Positions 28,231 through 37,193 of a stretch of 64,000 nucleotides of DNA are shown in pieces. The notes beneath the pieces are model-generated. The model was not told the origin of the DNA. It searched no databases and saw nothing but the letters and a program-made list of their open reading frames with translations. The position numbers and the translations under genes were made by a program. Within the stretch, counting starts at the first letter, position 1, and the number at the start of each line of letters is the position of its first letter. This DNA is from Cobetia amphilecti (GTDB taxonomy: Bacteria; Pseudomonadota; Gammaproteobacteria; Pseudomonadales; Halomonadaceae), in the NCBI RefSeq assembly GCF_020217465.1, contig NZ_CP084115.1, forward strand, positions 2,790,001 through 2,854,000, in the 5' to 3' direction.

Positions 28231-28554
28231 CACGCCTCCCAGGCTGTCATGCCGGCCATTATGCGGACTCACCGCGCGAGCAGCAATGCAGCCGCGCCGC
28301 GCTTTCCCCATCGGATGTGAGGTGACCGGCTGACGCCACGCCCAGACACGTTTGAAAACCGGCCACGAACATCCAAGGCGGGAAGCTGGACGTTACCTGA
28401 CTATCCCCCCGCAATTGACGCACCGCCATCCCGATCGCCACGGGCGTTGATTCTTTCCCGAACGAAGGCCTCTATCATGCAACTTGCCATTCCTCGGCGG
28501 TGCACTTACCGTCAGCTGATCAATGGACCCCCTGCCAAAGGAGCCGGCCGCCCC
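28231..28554. other. Divergent spacer between nadK and the sigma-factor gene
   Basis: 324 bp without a convincing gene. In-frame ATGs at 28447 and 28477 could extend the sigma factor upstream, but neither extension looks conserved. I see no clear repeat or operator. Confidence 0.4.
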
Positions 28555-29133
28555 ATGCCAGCACAGAAGCCGTCAGTCAGTCCGCCAGACGCGGAAAGCT
28601 TTGACCACGCCAGTGCGATAGAAGCCTGTGCACGCGGAGACGAGGCCGCGTTCCGCAGCCTCTATGATCTTGAATCGGGCCGCATGCTGGCGCTCGCCAT
28701 GCGCCTGTTGAACAGCCGCGACCAGGCGGAAGATGCCGTCCATGACGCCTTCATCAAGCTGTGGTCCAATGCGGGCCAGTACCGCCGAGAACTCGGCAAT
28801 GGTCGCGCCTGGCTGTTTACCATCCTGCGCTATCGCGCCCTGGATCAGCTGCGCGCCCAGGGGCGGACGCCTCGCGGCGACAGCGATGCGCTCGATACGC
28901 TGGCCGACCTGCTCGCCAACCCGGAAACCGCGGCCGATGACAGCCAGACGGCCCATCAGTTGAGCGACTGCCTGGGTGAACTGGAAGTGCCGCGTCGCGA
29001 ACCCATTCTGCTGGCCTTCTTCAAGGGACTGACACACGAACAGATCGCCGAGAAGCTGAACGCACCGCTTGGCACCATCAAGGGACGCATCCGCGCCGGT
29101 CTCAAGCTACTGCAGGAGTGCCTGTCACGATGA
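28555..29133 (+). CDS. ECF-type RNA polymerase sigma factor
   Basis: 192 residues from the ATG at 28555 (MPAQKPSVSPPD). Region 2 spans FRSLYDLESGRMLALAMRLL...QAEDAVHDAFIKLW, and region 4 is a helix-turn-helix, HEQIAEKLNAPLGTIKGRIRAGLKLL. Regions 1 and 3 are absent, as in extracytoplasmic-function sigma factors of the SigK type. The stop overlaps the anti-sigma start (ATGA). The spacing of AAGGAG to this ATG is long (11 bases), so the start is not certain. It probably responds to an envelope or oxidative signal released through its anti-sigma partner. Confidence 0.9.
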   Translation: MPAQKPSVSPPDAESFDHASAIEACARGDEAAFRSLYDLESGRMLALAMRLLNSRDQAEDAVHDAFIKLWSNAGQYRRELGNGRAWLFTILRYRALDQLRAQGRTPRGDSDALDTLADLLANPETAADDSQTAHQLSDCLGELEVPRREPILLAFFKGLTHEQIAEKLNAPLGTIKGRIRAGLKLLQECLSR

Positions 29134-29954
29134 ATAGCCCCCTGATTCCCGAATCTCCCGAAGAACAGAACCTGCTGCTGGGTGAGCATGCCCTCGGGCT
29201 GCTGGACCCTGAGCGCGAGGCCGAAGTGCGCGCCTGGATCGAGCGCGATGACAATGCCGCACGCATGGCCCTGCGCTGGCAGCAACATTGGCTGAGCGTG
29301 AGTGATCGCCTGCCGCCGGAGCCCGCTTCCGACTCATTATGGAAGCGCATCGACGCCAGCCTGGTGCGCCTCAAGCAGTCCTCCGCCACCCGCGATGACG
29401 CCGCTCGACATGACGCAGATCAGGCAAGCGCCTCTACCAAGGCGCCCTGGCTGCTGCGCTGGCTCGGCGGCGGCCTCGGACTGGGCCTGGGGGCAGGTCT
29501 CGCCCTGGCACTGGTCATGCAGATGGGGCCCTTCTCTCCCAGCGCGCCGCTGGAGGGCACGTCACCGGAGATGGCTACCCAGACGCCTGACGGCGACGCG
29601 CAACGCATGGTCGCTATCCTGCAGACACTGGAAGATCCGGGCACGCCGACCTGGGTGGCCAATGTCACGCCCAGCGGTGGCCTGCAGCTGACACCGAAGG
29701 CCTCCATCGAGCGCCCGACGGATCGCGCCATCGAACTGTGGACCCTGACCGACCCGCAAGAAGGGCCGCGCTCACTGGGGCTGGTCGACCCGATTGCGGG
29801 CATCGAACTCAGCGCCGAGCAGATCGGCAGCATGAGCCCGGGCCAGCTGCTGGAGATGACACTGGAGCCAGAAGGCGGTTCGCCGACCGGCAAACCGACG
29901 GGCAAGATTCTCGCCATCGGTCGCCTGGTGGACCTCAATCAGCGTGATAGCTGA
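29130..29954 (+). CDS. RskA-type membrane anti-sigma factor
   Basis: 274 residues. The N-terminal anti-sigma domain begins EEQNLLLGEHALGLLDPEREAEVR, with a conserved WxxR/W stretch. A single membrane helix at about residues 107-131 is followed by an extracytoplasmic RskA domain (TWVANVTPSGGLQLTP...IELWTL...LGLVDP). In the family the cytoplasmic part holds the sigma factor until proteolysis. The rhomboid gene nearby is not necessarily involved. It is overlapped with, and translated from, the sigma-factor message. A terminator follows at 30116. Confidence 0.88.
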   Translation: MNSPLIPESPEEQNLLLGEHALGLLDPEREAEVRAWIERDDNAARMALRWQQHWLSVSDRLPPEPASDSLWKRIDASLVRLKQSSATRDDAARHDADQASASTKAPWLLRWLGGGLGLGLGAGLALALVMQMGPFSPSAPLEGTSPEMATQTPDGDAQRMVAILQTLEDPGTPTWVANVTPSGGLQLTPKASIERPTDRAIELWTLTDPQEGPRSLGLVDPIAGIELSAEQIGSMSPGQLLEMTLEPEGGSPTGKPTGKILAIGRLVDLNQRDS

Positions 29955-30115
29955 TAGTCCTCGAGGCAGCCCTCGGGCATGACGGCTGCCGATAGTGGCG
30001 CTTTCTGACGCTGTAATTTCACAGCGAGTCTCACGGGAAAGCGCCCTATCGCTCTGCTCAAGACCTGCTCAAGGCCTTCTCAAAAGAGGGGTCCGTCGTC
30101 TAGCGTCAGTCAAAT

Positions 30116-30163
30116 GCCAGACATGAAAAAGCCCCGCGATCGCGGGGCTTTTTCATGTCTGGC
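30116..30163. terminator. Long perfect-palindrome bidirectional terminator
   Basis: A 48-bp perfect palindrome starts GCCAGACATGAAAAAGCCCC and is centred on CGATCG. It shares the segment GACATGAAAAAGCCCC with the terminator at 14433. It lies between the anti-sigma gene and the convergent mvaT-like gene. Confidence 0.9.
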
Positions 30164-30194
30164 AGCGTCAGCTAGCTGGCAACAAAGCCAGTGC

Positions 30195-30578
30195 TCAGCT
30201 TTCAGTGCGCTCGAGCCAGGATTCGACGGTTTCCGCGCCGTGCTCTTCCTTCCACTCTTTCAGCTGCTTGTGGTTGCCACCACGCGTCTCGATGACTTCA
30301 CCGGTGTGCGGGTTCTTGTAGACCTTCAGCTTGCGCTTGCGACGCACGCCACCGGTCTTGCTTTCCGGTGCGGCAGCAGCCGGTGCCTGGGACGCTTTCG
30401 GGTCCAGCAGGGTGATGACGTCACGAGTGGACTTGCCGTACTCGCCCATCAGCGCGTCCAGCTTGTCCTTGAATTCGAGTTCGTTCTTCAGACGGTCATC
30501 ATTGCGCAGGCTTTCCAGCTGCTCTTGAAGTTTCTTGAGCTCTTGCTCTTTCTGCATGAAATCAGTCAACAGGGACAT
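30195..30578 (-). CDS. MvaT/MvaU-family H-NS-like xenogeneic silencer
   Basis: 127 residues. MSLLTDFMQKEQELKKLQEQL and LEFKDKLDALMGEYGKSTRDVITLLDP match the coiled-coil oligomerisation half of Pseudomonas MvaT. The C-terminal KVYKNPHTGEVIETRGGNHKQLKEWKEEHG matches its DNA-binding half, including the GGN loop that reads the AT-rich minor groove. An Ala/Pro linker and a basic RRKRK patch connect the two. The family silences AT-rich foreign DNA. The ATG at 30578 has GGAG upstream. The AT-rich island at 57.4-60.4 kb would be a natural target (inference). Confidence 0.92.
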   Translation of the reverse strand: MSLLTDFMQKEQELKKLQEQLESLRNDDRLKNELEFKDKLDALMGEYGKSTRDVITLLDPKASQAPAAAAPESKTGGVRRKRKLKVYKNPHTGEVIETRGGNHKQLKEWKEEHGAETVESWLERTES

Positions 30579-30739
30579 GAGTATCTCCAGGATGTCGGGA
30601 CAGACAGTTGAGTCACGAAAACACGATGCTGAAAGAGGCTCGGCGATATTCACCTGCCGTACATGTTTAACAGCGCGTTTTCATAAAGACTTGTGCAGGA
30701 CACTCGGGACAGTTAAGCGCCCACACCAGATCAAGGGCG

Positions 30740-30768
30740 ATTATAGACCGAGTCAACTGCGAGGTGAA
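30740..30768 (-). promoter_or_regulatory. Candidate mvaT promoter
   Basis: On the minus strand, TTCACC and a perfect TATAAT are separated by 17 bp. The -10 at 30740-30745 would give a leader of about 155 nt. The 30579-31022 spacer otherwise contains no recognised element. Confidence 0.45.
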
Positions 30769-31022
30769 GTCTTAAATAACATGTTTCCAAAGTATGCAAT
30801 CTTTCCGATCAATGCAATAGCCAGCAAAAAAACAGTACTCACTGCCCAGGCACTTCATTATCCCCTGTCACAACTGAAGACAGGCCTGCCAAAAGCGTCT
30901 CTGCAACAACACGAAGAAGTCTTTACCACGACCTGATATCAGGCTTGAGGGCCCGCCATCACTGGACCTCCAATATTCACGGGATATGCACAATTCATGA
31001 CAACAACCCACAAGGAAGTATT

Positions 31023-31220
31023 ATGCAACCACTTTCCCGTTGGCGTGGCGGCGTCAGATTGCAGACTTTCGATGTAGAGCTGTCATTGCCTGCGCACCTC
31101 GAAAAGCATGCACCTGAACGAACAACAGAAGTCCATACTAAAGCAGGTGGCGAACTAATAGTGGTGCAAAATGCAACACTTTCTCCAGAAAGCGTCACTT
31201 CAAAAACACCGTCAACCTGA
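31023..31220 (+). CDS. Hypothetical 65-residue protein
   Basis: The ATG at 31023 has an excellent AAGGAAGTATT ribosome site. The product (MQPLSRWRGGVRLQTFDVEL...) has no membrane helix and resembles no family I know. Its stop lies inside the candidate BirA operator of bioA, so it could also be a chance frame in an AT-richer spacer. The base composition is less GC-rich than the flanks. Confidence 0.4.
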   Translation: MQPLSRWRGGVRLQTFDVELSLPAHLEKHAPERTTEVHTKAGGELIVVQNATLSPESVTSKTPST

Positions 31221-31241
31221 TAGAATGGTCAAAGTTGACAA
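31209..31241 (+). promoter_or_regulatory. BirA-like operator over the bioA promoter
   Basis: The half-sites CCGTCAACC (31209-31217) and AGTTGACAA (31233-31241) are inverted around a 15-bp spacer, close to the gammaproteobacterial BirA form TTGTNAACC-N15/16-GGTTNACAA. A promoter-like TTCAAA-N16-TAGAAT has its -10 (31221-31226) inside the spacer, so biotin-bound BirA would block it. Confidence 0.6.
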
Positions 31242-31295
31242 AGATTGAGCCGTCATCACGCCATTCCACTCTCCCGCCACTCGCAGAGATACTCC

Positions 31296-32606
31296 ATGCC
31301 ATTTTCCCAGATGCCGACCCGCGATACGGACTCACTTTCTCTCTGGCACCCTTATACCCAGATGCAGGACATGCCAGCGCCACTGGAGGTGGTCGGCGGC
31401 ACGGGAGCCCGCATGACACTGGCGGGAGATGAGACACTGCTGGATGCGACATGTTCCTGGTGGTGCATGATCCATGGCTACGGACACCCGCGTCTCGTCG
31501 CGGCCATTCAGCAGCAAGCGGCAGAACTCTGCCATGTAATGCTGGGCGGCATTCGCCATCGACCGGCCAAGGAGCTTGCCGATGCGCTGGTGCGCGTCAC
31601 CCCCGAGGGCCTGAATCATGTCTTCTTCTCGGATAGCGGCTCGGTGGGCATGGAAGTCGCCATGAAGATGGCAGTGCAATATCAGCAACAGCGCAAAGAC
31701 CGCGATGACACGCGCGGACGAACGCGCATGCTGTCATTGATGAAGGCCTATCACGGCGATACGGCGGGCTGCATGGCAGTGTGTGACCCCGAGGAAGGCA
31801 TGCACTCATTGTTCGCCGATTTCCTGCCCAGACATCATTTCGCACCGGCGCCGACTGCCGGTTTCAGCGCCAGTCGTGACGAGGTAGCAGACGATATCAG
31901 CGCATTGCGCGCCTGCCTGGAAACACACCAGCATGAGATAGCGGCATTGTTGATGGAGCCTCTCTTGCAGGCGGCAGGTGGCCTCAACATGTACTCGCCC
32001 TACTATCTCGAGGCGGCGCGCGAGTTATGTGATGAGTTCGGAATCGTATTGATCTTCGATGAAGTCGCGACCGGTTTCGGTCGGACCGGCAAGATGTTTG
32101 CCTGTGAACACGCCAATGTCTCTCCTGACATCATGGTGCTCTCCAAGGGACTGACGGGGGGATATCTGGGACATGCCGCCACCTTGGCCCAGAGTCATAT
32201 CTTCCATGCATTTGATGGCGAGGATGCCAATAGCGCCTTCATGCACGGCCCGACCTTCATGGGCAATCCGCTGGCCTGTCGGGTAGCACTGGAAAGTCTC
32301 GCGGTATTCGAGGAAGAGAATTATCTGGGCAAGATTGCCGAGCTCAATCAATTGTTGCGCGACAGCCTGCTGAATTTCTCCCACCCCGCCATTCGCGATA
32401 TACGCGTATTGGGTGCCACGGCGGTGATAGAAGTGCACGATGCCAGCAGTCTGGCAGGCGCTCAGGCTCATGCCCGTGAACTGGGTGTCTGGTTACGTCC
32501 CTTCGGTCGCTGGCTCTATACCATGCCAGCCTATATCACCTCCCCGCAGGACTTGCGCCAGATCACCCATGCGATGACCAGCTACTTCGAGATCCTGGAA
32601 CACTGA
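31296..32606 (+). CDS. bioA: Adenosylmethionine-8-amino-7-oxononanoate aminotransferase
   Basis: A 436-residue PLP enzyme of biotin synthesis that converts KAPA to DAPA using S-adenosylmethionine as amino donor (E. coli BioA 429). Signatures are WHPYTQM, SWWCMIHGYGHP, HVMLGGIRHRPA, DSGSVGMEVAMKMA and KAYHGDTAG. PLP-binding Asp255 lies in IFDEVATGFGRTG and catalytic Lys284 in LSKGLTGGYLG; GPTFMGNPLAC follows. It is alone, unlike the bioA/bioBFCD divergent arrangement of E. coli, but keeps a BirA-like operator. The start at 31296 has a modest AGAG site. Confidence 0.94.
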   Translation: MPFSQMPTRDTDSLSLWHPYTQMQDMPAPLEVVGGTGARMTLAGDETLLDATCSWWCMIHGYGHPRLVAAIQQQAAELCHVMLGGIRHRPAKELADALVRVTPEGLNHVFFSDSGSVGMEVAMKMAVQYQQQRKDRDDTRGRTRMLSLMKAYHGDTAGCMAVCDPEEGMHSLFADFLPRHHFAPAPTAGFSASRDEVADDISALRACLETHQHEIAALLMEPLLQAAGGLNMYSPYYLEAARELCDEFGIVLIFDEVATGFGRTGKMFACEHANVSPDIMVLSKGLTGGYLGHAATLAQSHIFHAFDGEDANSAFMHGPTFMGNPLACRVALESLAVFEEENYLGKIAELNQLLRDSLLNFSHPAIRDIRVLGATAVIEVHDASSLAGAQAHARELGVWLRPFGRWLYTMPAYITSPQDLRQITHAMTSYFEILEH

Positions 32607-32688
32607 TGCACTGATGCACTGATGCACTGATGCACAACATGACTGCCCCTGGCGCTGTTCATCAAAGGCGATGTTCATCAAAGGCGAT
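32601..32688. repeat. Short tandem repeats after bioA
   Basis: Four copies of CACTGATG run from 32601 to 32632, the first including the bioA stop codon. Two copies of GTTCATCAAAGGCGAT follow at 32657-32672 and 32673-32688. They look like slippage products in the short convergent spacer. Confidence 0.85.
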
Positions 32689-32703
32689 TGCCATCAGAGG
32701 CAT

Positions 32704-33321
32704 TCACCCCCACAGACGAGCTTCGAGTGCCTGATAATCCTCTGGCGAGAGCTGACCGCCCTTGACCAGCTTCTTGAGGAAGTGACGATAACGACGCGCG
32801 ACCTTGCGCCGTGCCAGCCAGGCGACACTGGTCGCCAGCGGAATGAAGTCAGGATTCGAGATACCGTCGATCAGCCACAATCTGGGCGGCTGGTCGTCGC
32901 TGAACTGGACCACGATATTGCGATCATTGAGATCAGACGGAATCAACCAGCGTTTCTCGAGATAGCGATAGAGATTGGCCAGCTCGCTCACCAGCACCTC
33001 GGCGCTCAGGCGCTCGGGGGTCTCGAGATGCACCTCGCGCAGTCGGCGTGACGTGGAGCCGTCACTGTCGAGAATCAGATCGAAGACCAGCCCGAGCCCC
33101 TCGGCGGTGGCGACACTGCCGTGGTAGGCAGGCACATAGGACCAGTCGCGCATGCCACGTCTGACCAGGCCCTCGAAATAGCGCTGCTCGCGCTCATTCT
33201 GGCGGCTGCCCTTGTCAGGGTAACGCGGGACCTTGATGCAGCGATGGGGGTCGTTCGGGTCCTGATAGACACGCCGATCATTTCCCATGCCGATGACGCG
33301 GGCATTTTCCAGCTCCAGCAT
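32704..33321 (-). CDS. yrbL: YrbL-family kinase-like protein
   Basis: 205 residues from the ATG at 33321, six bases after AGGAG. It has an abbreviated kinase fold: IGMGNDRRVYQDPNDPHRCIKV supplies the glycine loop and Lys, and LIPSDLNDRNIVVQ corresponds to the catalytic loop. LWLIDGIS resembles the DFG region with Asp. This matches the YrbL family (E. coli YrbL is PhoP-regulated and of unknown substrate). Small kinases of this type often act on lipopolysaccharide or metabolites. It is a single gene convergent with bioA. Confidence 0.82.
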   Translation of the reverse strand: MLELENARVIGMGNDRRVYQDPNDPHRCIKVPRYPDKGSRQNEREQRYFEGLVRRGMRDWSYVPAYHGSVATAEGLGLVFDLILDSDGSTSRRLREVHLETPERLSAEVLVSELANLYRYLEKRWLIPSDLNDRNIVVQFSDDQPPRLWLIDGISNPDFIPLATSVAWLARRKVARRYRHFLKKLVKGGQLSPEDYQALEARLWG

Positions 33322-33651
33322 GCGCACTCCTGTTGAATAACGCCTGCGACTGCAGCCGCCGGGCAGCGTGGCATTCTACAAAAAGCCGTCATGGCACGCC
33401 AACTTGTGGCATTTGGCAGCGCCCACGTTCATCGGCCATTCAGCTTGCGTTGCCCTTCTGGTAAGATAATGCGCCGTTTTTGACGGCATTCAGGAGGAAG
33501 CCGCAGGAACACTGCGACAGCAAGGCATTCGTCACGAATGTACACGTCATGCGAGGCATTGCCCCGGGATCGGGTGGCCACGCACCCACAGTTCGCCCGC
33601 TCTGTCCGCAACACTCCCAAAGCTGGCACAACCCCACATAGAGGTACTCGC

Positions 33652-34998
33652 ATGAATGCGGTAATTCTGGCCGTCCTGGTCATGGTCGGCCTGTCGTTGG
33701 CTCGCGTCTCGGTCGTCTTCGCGCTGGTCGCCGGCGCCCTGGTCGGCGGTCTGTTCAGTGGTCTGTCACTGACCGACACGCTCGGCGCCTTCAATGACGG
33801 TGTCGGCGGCGGCGCCAAGGTCGCGCTGGCCTACGCCACCCTCGGTGCCTTCGCCGTCGCCCTGTCTCGCTCCGGTTTGCCGGACCTGCTCGCCGCACGC
33901 CTGATCGGCCTGCTCAATGGCGAAAGCACGCCGCGCCGCCAGACGGCCATCAAGTACGGCCTGCTGGGCAGCGTGACCCTGGTCGCGATTTCCTCCCAGA
34001 ACCTGATTCCGGTTCACATCGCCTTCATCCCGATCCTGATTCCGCCGCTGCTGGTCGCCATGAACCGCCTGCGCCTGGATCGTCGTGCCGCGGCCTGTGC
34101 ACTGACCTTCGGCCTGACCGCGCCCTACATGCTGCTGCCGGTCGGTTTCGGCTCCATCTTCCTCAACGACATCCTGCTGGCCAATATCAATGAGGCCGGC
34201 CAGTCGCTCGGCCTCGACGTGACCCGCGGCATGGTGCCGATGGCGATGGCGATTCCGGTCGGCGGCATGTTCCTCGGCCTGCTGACGGCGCTGTTCGTCT
34301 CCTACCGCAAGCCGCGTGACTACGCGACCCGCGAGATCAAGTCCAGCAACGTACCGCACCACACGCCCATGCACACGCCGTCCAAGAGCGGCCTGATCAT
34401 GGCAGGCGTCGCCATCATCGCCGCCCTCGGCATTCAGCTGTATTCCGGCTCGATGATTCTCGGCGGCCTGGTCGGCTTCGCCATCCTCTCGCTGGGTGGT
34501 CTGTTCAAGTGGAACGAAGCGGATGACCTCTTCACCTCCGGCATGCGCATGATGGCGCTGATCGGCTTCATCATGATCTCGGCGGCAGGTTTCGCGTCCG
34601 TGATGAAGGCCACCGGCGACATCCAGACCCTGGTCGATGCCTCCTTCCACATCATCGGTGACAACAAGCCGCTGGCCGCGCTGGTCATGCTGATGGTCGG
34701 CCTGTTCATCACCCTCGGCATCGGCTCCAGCTTCTCGACCATTCCGATCATTGCCGCCATCTACGTACCGCTGGCGCTGCAATTCGGCTTCTCGCCGCTG
34801 GCTACCGTCGCGCTGATCGGCACCGCCGCCGCGCTGGGGGATGCCGGCTCACCGGCCTCTGACTCGACCCTCGGCCCGACGGCCGGCCTGAATGTCGATC
34901 AGCAGCACGACCACATCTGGGACAGCGTGGTGCCGACCTTCATCCACTACAACATCCCGCTGATCGTGTTCGGCTGGGTGGCCGCGATGACGCTGTAA
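33652..34998 (+). CDS. Na+/H+ antiporter, NhaC-like family
   Basis: 448 residues and about 11-12 membrane helices. The start [34 protein letters not shown] and the segment [30 protein letters not shown] match the Na_H_antiporter family (proteins related to Haemophilus HI0325). [15 protein letters not shown] near residue 405 is the conserved charged region of that group. It would export Na+ in exchange for H+ at the inner membrane, which fits a marine or halophilic host. The start at 33652 has AGAGG upstream. Confidence 0.9.
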   Translation: MNAVILAVLVMVGLSLARVSVVFALVAGALVGGLFSGLSLTDTLGAFNDGVGGGAKVALAYATLGAFAVALSRSGLPDLLAARLIGLLNGESTPRRQTAIKYGLLGSVTLVAISSQNLIPVHIAFIPILIPPLLVAMNRLRLDRRAAACALTFGLTAPYMLLPVGFGSIFLNDILLANINEAGQSLGLDVTRGMVPMAMAIPVGGMFLGLLTALFVSYRKPRDYATREIKSSNVPHHTPMHTPSKSGLIMAGVAIIAALGIQLYSGSMILGGLVGFAILSLGGLFKWNEADDLFTSGMRMMALIGFIMISAAGFASVMKATGDIQTLVDASFHIIGDNKPLAALVMLMVGLFITLGIGSSFSTIPIIAAIYVPLALQFGFSPLATVALIGTAAALGDAGSPASDSTLGPTAGLNVDQQHDHIWDSVVPTFIHYNIPLIVFGWVAAMTL

Positions 34999-35043
34999 TC
35001 CGCTGAGCGACAGTCTCGCGCCCAAGCGAGATGCCAGACATGC

Positions 35044-35084
35044 CAACGCCCGACAGAGAGGACCTTCCTCCCTGTCGGGCGTTG
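35044..35084. terminator. Terminator after the antiporter gene
   Basis: The arms CAACGCCCGACAG (35044-35056) and CTGTCGGGCGTTG (35072-35084), with an inner GAGG/CCTC stem, are followed by only a short T-containing tract. Confidence 0.7.
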
Positions 35085-35126
35085 TCGTTGCTGAGCCGGC
35101 TCAGGCGCAATGAATGGACGCCGCCA

Positions 35127-35142
35127 CTGGACAGCCATCCAG
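35127..35142 (+). promoter_or_regulatory. Possible LexA box before dinB
   Basis: CTGGACAGCCATCCAG fits CTG-N10-CAG and sits 20 bp before the dinB start, where an SOS box is expected. The inner bases differ from the usual TATATATA core, so this is tentative. Confidence 0.4.
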
Positions 35143-35162
35143 TCTTTTAGCATGATGCGCGC

Positions 35163-36221
35163 ATGCGCAAGATCCTCCACGCCGACTGCGATTGCTTCTA
35201 TGCCGCCGTCGAGATGCTCCGCCATCCCGAGTGGCGCGAGGTGCCCATCGCCATCGGCGGCCGCACCGAGCAACGCGGTGTCATCGCCACCTGCAACTAT
35301 CCCGCGCGTGCCTTCGGCGTACGCTCGGCGATGTCGACTGCCCGCGCGCTGCGCCTGTGCCCTCAGCTGATTCTGGTGCCCCCGGACTTCGAGCGCTACC
35401 GCGCCGTCTCCGCCGAGATTCAGGCACTCTTCCATGAGCTGACACCCCTGGTGGAGCCCCTCTCGCTGGATGAGGCCTATCTGGATGTCAGCGCCGTGAC
35501 TGACTTTCAGGGCAGCGCCACCTGGATGGCGCGCTGGTTGAAGGAAGAGGCGCTCAAGCGCACCGGCATCACCCTCTCCCTTGGCGTGGCCGCCAACAAG
35601 TTTCTGGCCAAGATCGCCAGTGACTGGGAAAAGCCCGACGGCCTGACGGTGATCACCCCCGAGACCAGCGACGCCTTCATCCGCCAGCTGCCCGTCGGCA
35701 AGCTGCACGGGGTCGGCCCGGCGACGCTGGCACGACTGACACGCCTGGGCATCACCACCTGCGAGGACATGCGCACCACGCCGTTGACGACCCTGGCCGA
35801 GCACTTCGGCAAATTCGGCACCCGCCTGCACGAACTGGCGCACGGCATCGATGAGCGACCGGTGCGTGTCGAGCGTGAGCGCAAGTCGATCAGTGTCGAG
35901 CACACCTTCGATCACGACCTGCCTGATCTACCGGCCTGCCTCGAGCGCCTGCCTGCCCTGCTCGAACGCCTGACCAGCCGTCACGCCCGTCATGACCAGC
36001 CGGTGCTGGCCAAGCAGTTCGTCAAGATCCGCTTCAGCAACTTCGAGAGCACCACGCTGGAAAGCCTGCTCCCCGCCTCGACCACCACGCTGCCGAGCGC
36101 CAACAGCTTCGCCCTGCTGATGGAGCAAGCCTGGCAACGCGGCCATCGCCCTGTCCGCCTGCTGGGCGTCGGCGTGCGCCTCAAGGCCCGTGAGGACGCC
36201 CAGCAGCTGGGATTGTTCTAG
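35163..36221 (+). CDS. dinB: DNA polymerase IV
   Basis: A 352-residue Y-family translesion polymerase (E. coli 351). Catalytic Asp8 lies in LHADCDCFYAAVE and the Asp-Glu pair in PLSLDEAYLD. TLSLGVAANKFLAKIASDWEKPDG and GVGPATLARLTRLGI are family signatures. The final residues QLGLF form a clean beta-clamp binding motif. It is usually SOS-induced, and a weak LexA-like box precedes it. Confidence 0.96.
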   Translation: MRKILHADCDCFYAAVEMLRHPEWREVPIAIGGRTEQRGVIATCNYPARAFGVRSAMSTARALRLCPQLILVPPDFERYRAVSAEIQALFHELTPLVEPLSLDEAYLDVSAVTDFQGSATWMARWLKEEALKRTGITLSLGVAANKFLAKIASDWEKPDGLTVITPETSDAFIRQLPVGKLHGVGPATLARLTRLGITTCEDMRTTPLTTLAEHFGKFGTRLHELAHGIDERPVRVERERKSISVEHTFDHDLPDLPACLERLPALLERLTSRHARHDQPVLAKQFVKIRFSNFESTTLESLLPASTTTLPSANSFALLMEQAWQRGHRPVRLLGVGVRLKAREDAQQLGLF

Positions 36222-36257
36222 CTCGCGCCAGGCGCCCACCCCATCCCGCAAACAACA

Positions 36258-36286
36258 AAGCCGGCACCTGAAACAGGTACCGGCTT
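36258..36286. terminator. Terminator between dinB and purU
   Basis: The arms AAGCCGG and CCGGCTT, with an inner ACCTG/CAGGT stem and a 3-nt loop, separate two convergent genes. A short T-containing tail follows on the plus strand. Confidence 0.75.
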
Positions 36287-36338
36287 CTTCGTCACGACCT
36301 CAGGTCGGTGACAGACTCATGCGCTGAGCAAGCGAGGC

Positions 36339-37193
36339 TCAGGCGAAGACGATGGTCTTGTTGCCGTGGATCAGCACGCGATCCTGCAGGTGCCAACGCA
36401 GCCCGCGCGCCAGCACTTTCTGCTCGACATCACGGCCGATGCGCACCAGTTCCTCGGCGGTATGGCAGTGAGTGACGCGGTGGATGTCCTGCTCGATGAT
36501 CGGGCCGGCATCCAGCTCTTCGGTCACGTAATGGCAGGTCGCCCCGATCAGTTTGACCCCACGCCCGAAGGCCTGGTGATACGGCTTGGCGCCCACGAAG
36601 GAAGGCAGGAAGCTGTGGTGGATGTTGATCAGGCGACCGGCATAGCGCTCACACAGGCTCGGCGGAATGATCTGCATGTAGCGCGCCAACACGATGCAAT
36701 CGGCCCGGGATTCTTCCACCAGACGCTCGACTTCGGCAAAAGCCGGCGCCTTGTCATTCTTGTCGACCGGCACGTGATGGAACGGAATGCCGTGCCATTC
36801 CACCAGCGAGCGCATGTCATCGTGGTTGGAAATGACGCAGGGAATCTCGCAATCCAGATCACCGGACTGCCAGCGATGCAGCAGGTCCACCAGGCAATGG
36901 GAGTCCTTGGAGACCATCAGCACGACACGCTTCTTGGCAGCGGTGTCATGCACGCGCCACTGCATGCCGAACTCTTCACCGATCGGGGCGAAGCGCTTGC
37001 CGAGCTCAGCGGCGCTCAGGCCGATGGTTTCGGGGTTGATCTCATAGCGCATGAAGAAACGACCGGCGCCAAGATCAGAATGCTGATTGGCTTCGGTGAT
37101 CCACCCGCCCTGCTCGGCGATGAAAGTGGAAACTCGGGCAACAATTCCGACCTGATCAGGGCAGGACACCACCAGGCGATAGGCGTGAGACAT
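36339..37193 (-). CDS. purU: Formyltetrahydrofolate deformylase
   Basis: 284 residues (E. coli PurU 280). An N-terminal ACT domain (AYRLVVSCPDQVGIVARVSTFI) is followed by a formyltransferase-like hydrolase domain. The active-site segments are INIHHSFLPSFVGAKPYHQAF and TCHYVTEELDAGPIIEQD. It hydrolyses 10-formyl-THF to THF and formate, balancing one-carbon pools. The ATG at 37193 gives the standard start; an in-frame ATG at 37208 cannot be excluded because neither has a strong ribosome site. Confidence 0.94.
   Translation of the reverse strand: MSHAYRLVVSCPDQVGIVARVSTFIAEQGGWITEANQHSDLGAGRFFMRYEINPETIGLSAAELGKRFAPIGEEFGMQWRVHDTAAKKRVVLMVSKDSHCLVDLLHRWQSGDLDCEIPCVISNHDDMRSLVEWHGIPFHHVPVDKNDKAPAFAEVERLVEESRADCIVLARYMQIIPPSLCERYAGRLINIHHSFLPSFVGAKPYHQAFGRGVKLIGATCHYVTEELDAGPIIEQDIHRVTHCHTAEELVRIGRDVEQKVLARGLRWHLQDRVLIHGNKTIVFA

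Noticed and set aside
33766-34782. A 338-codon minus-strand frame opposite the Na+/H+ antiporter
   Set aside because: It is antisense, rich in Gln/His/Arg/Gly/Asp and has no ribosome site; the plus-strand antiporter is conserved throughout.
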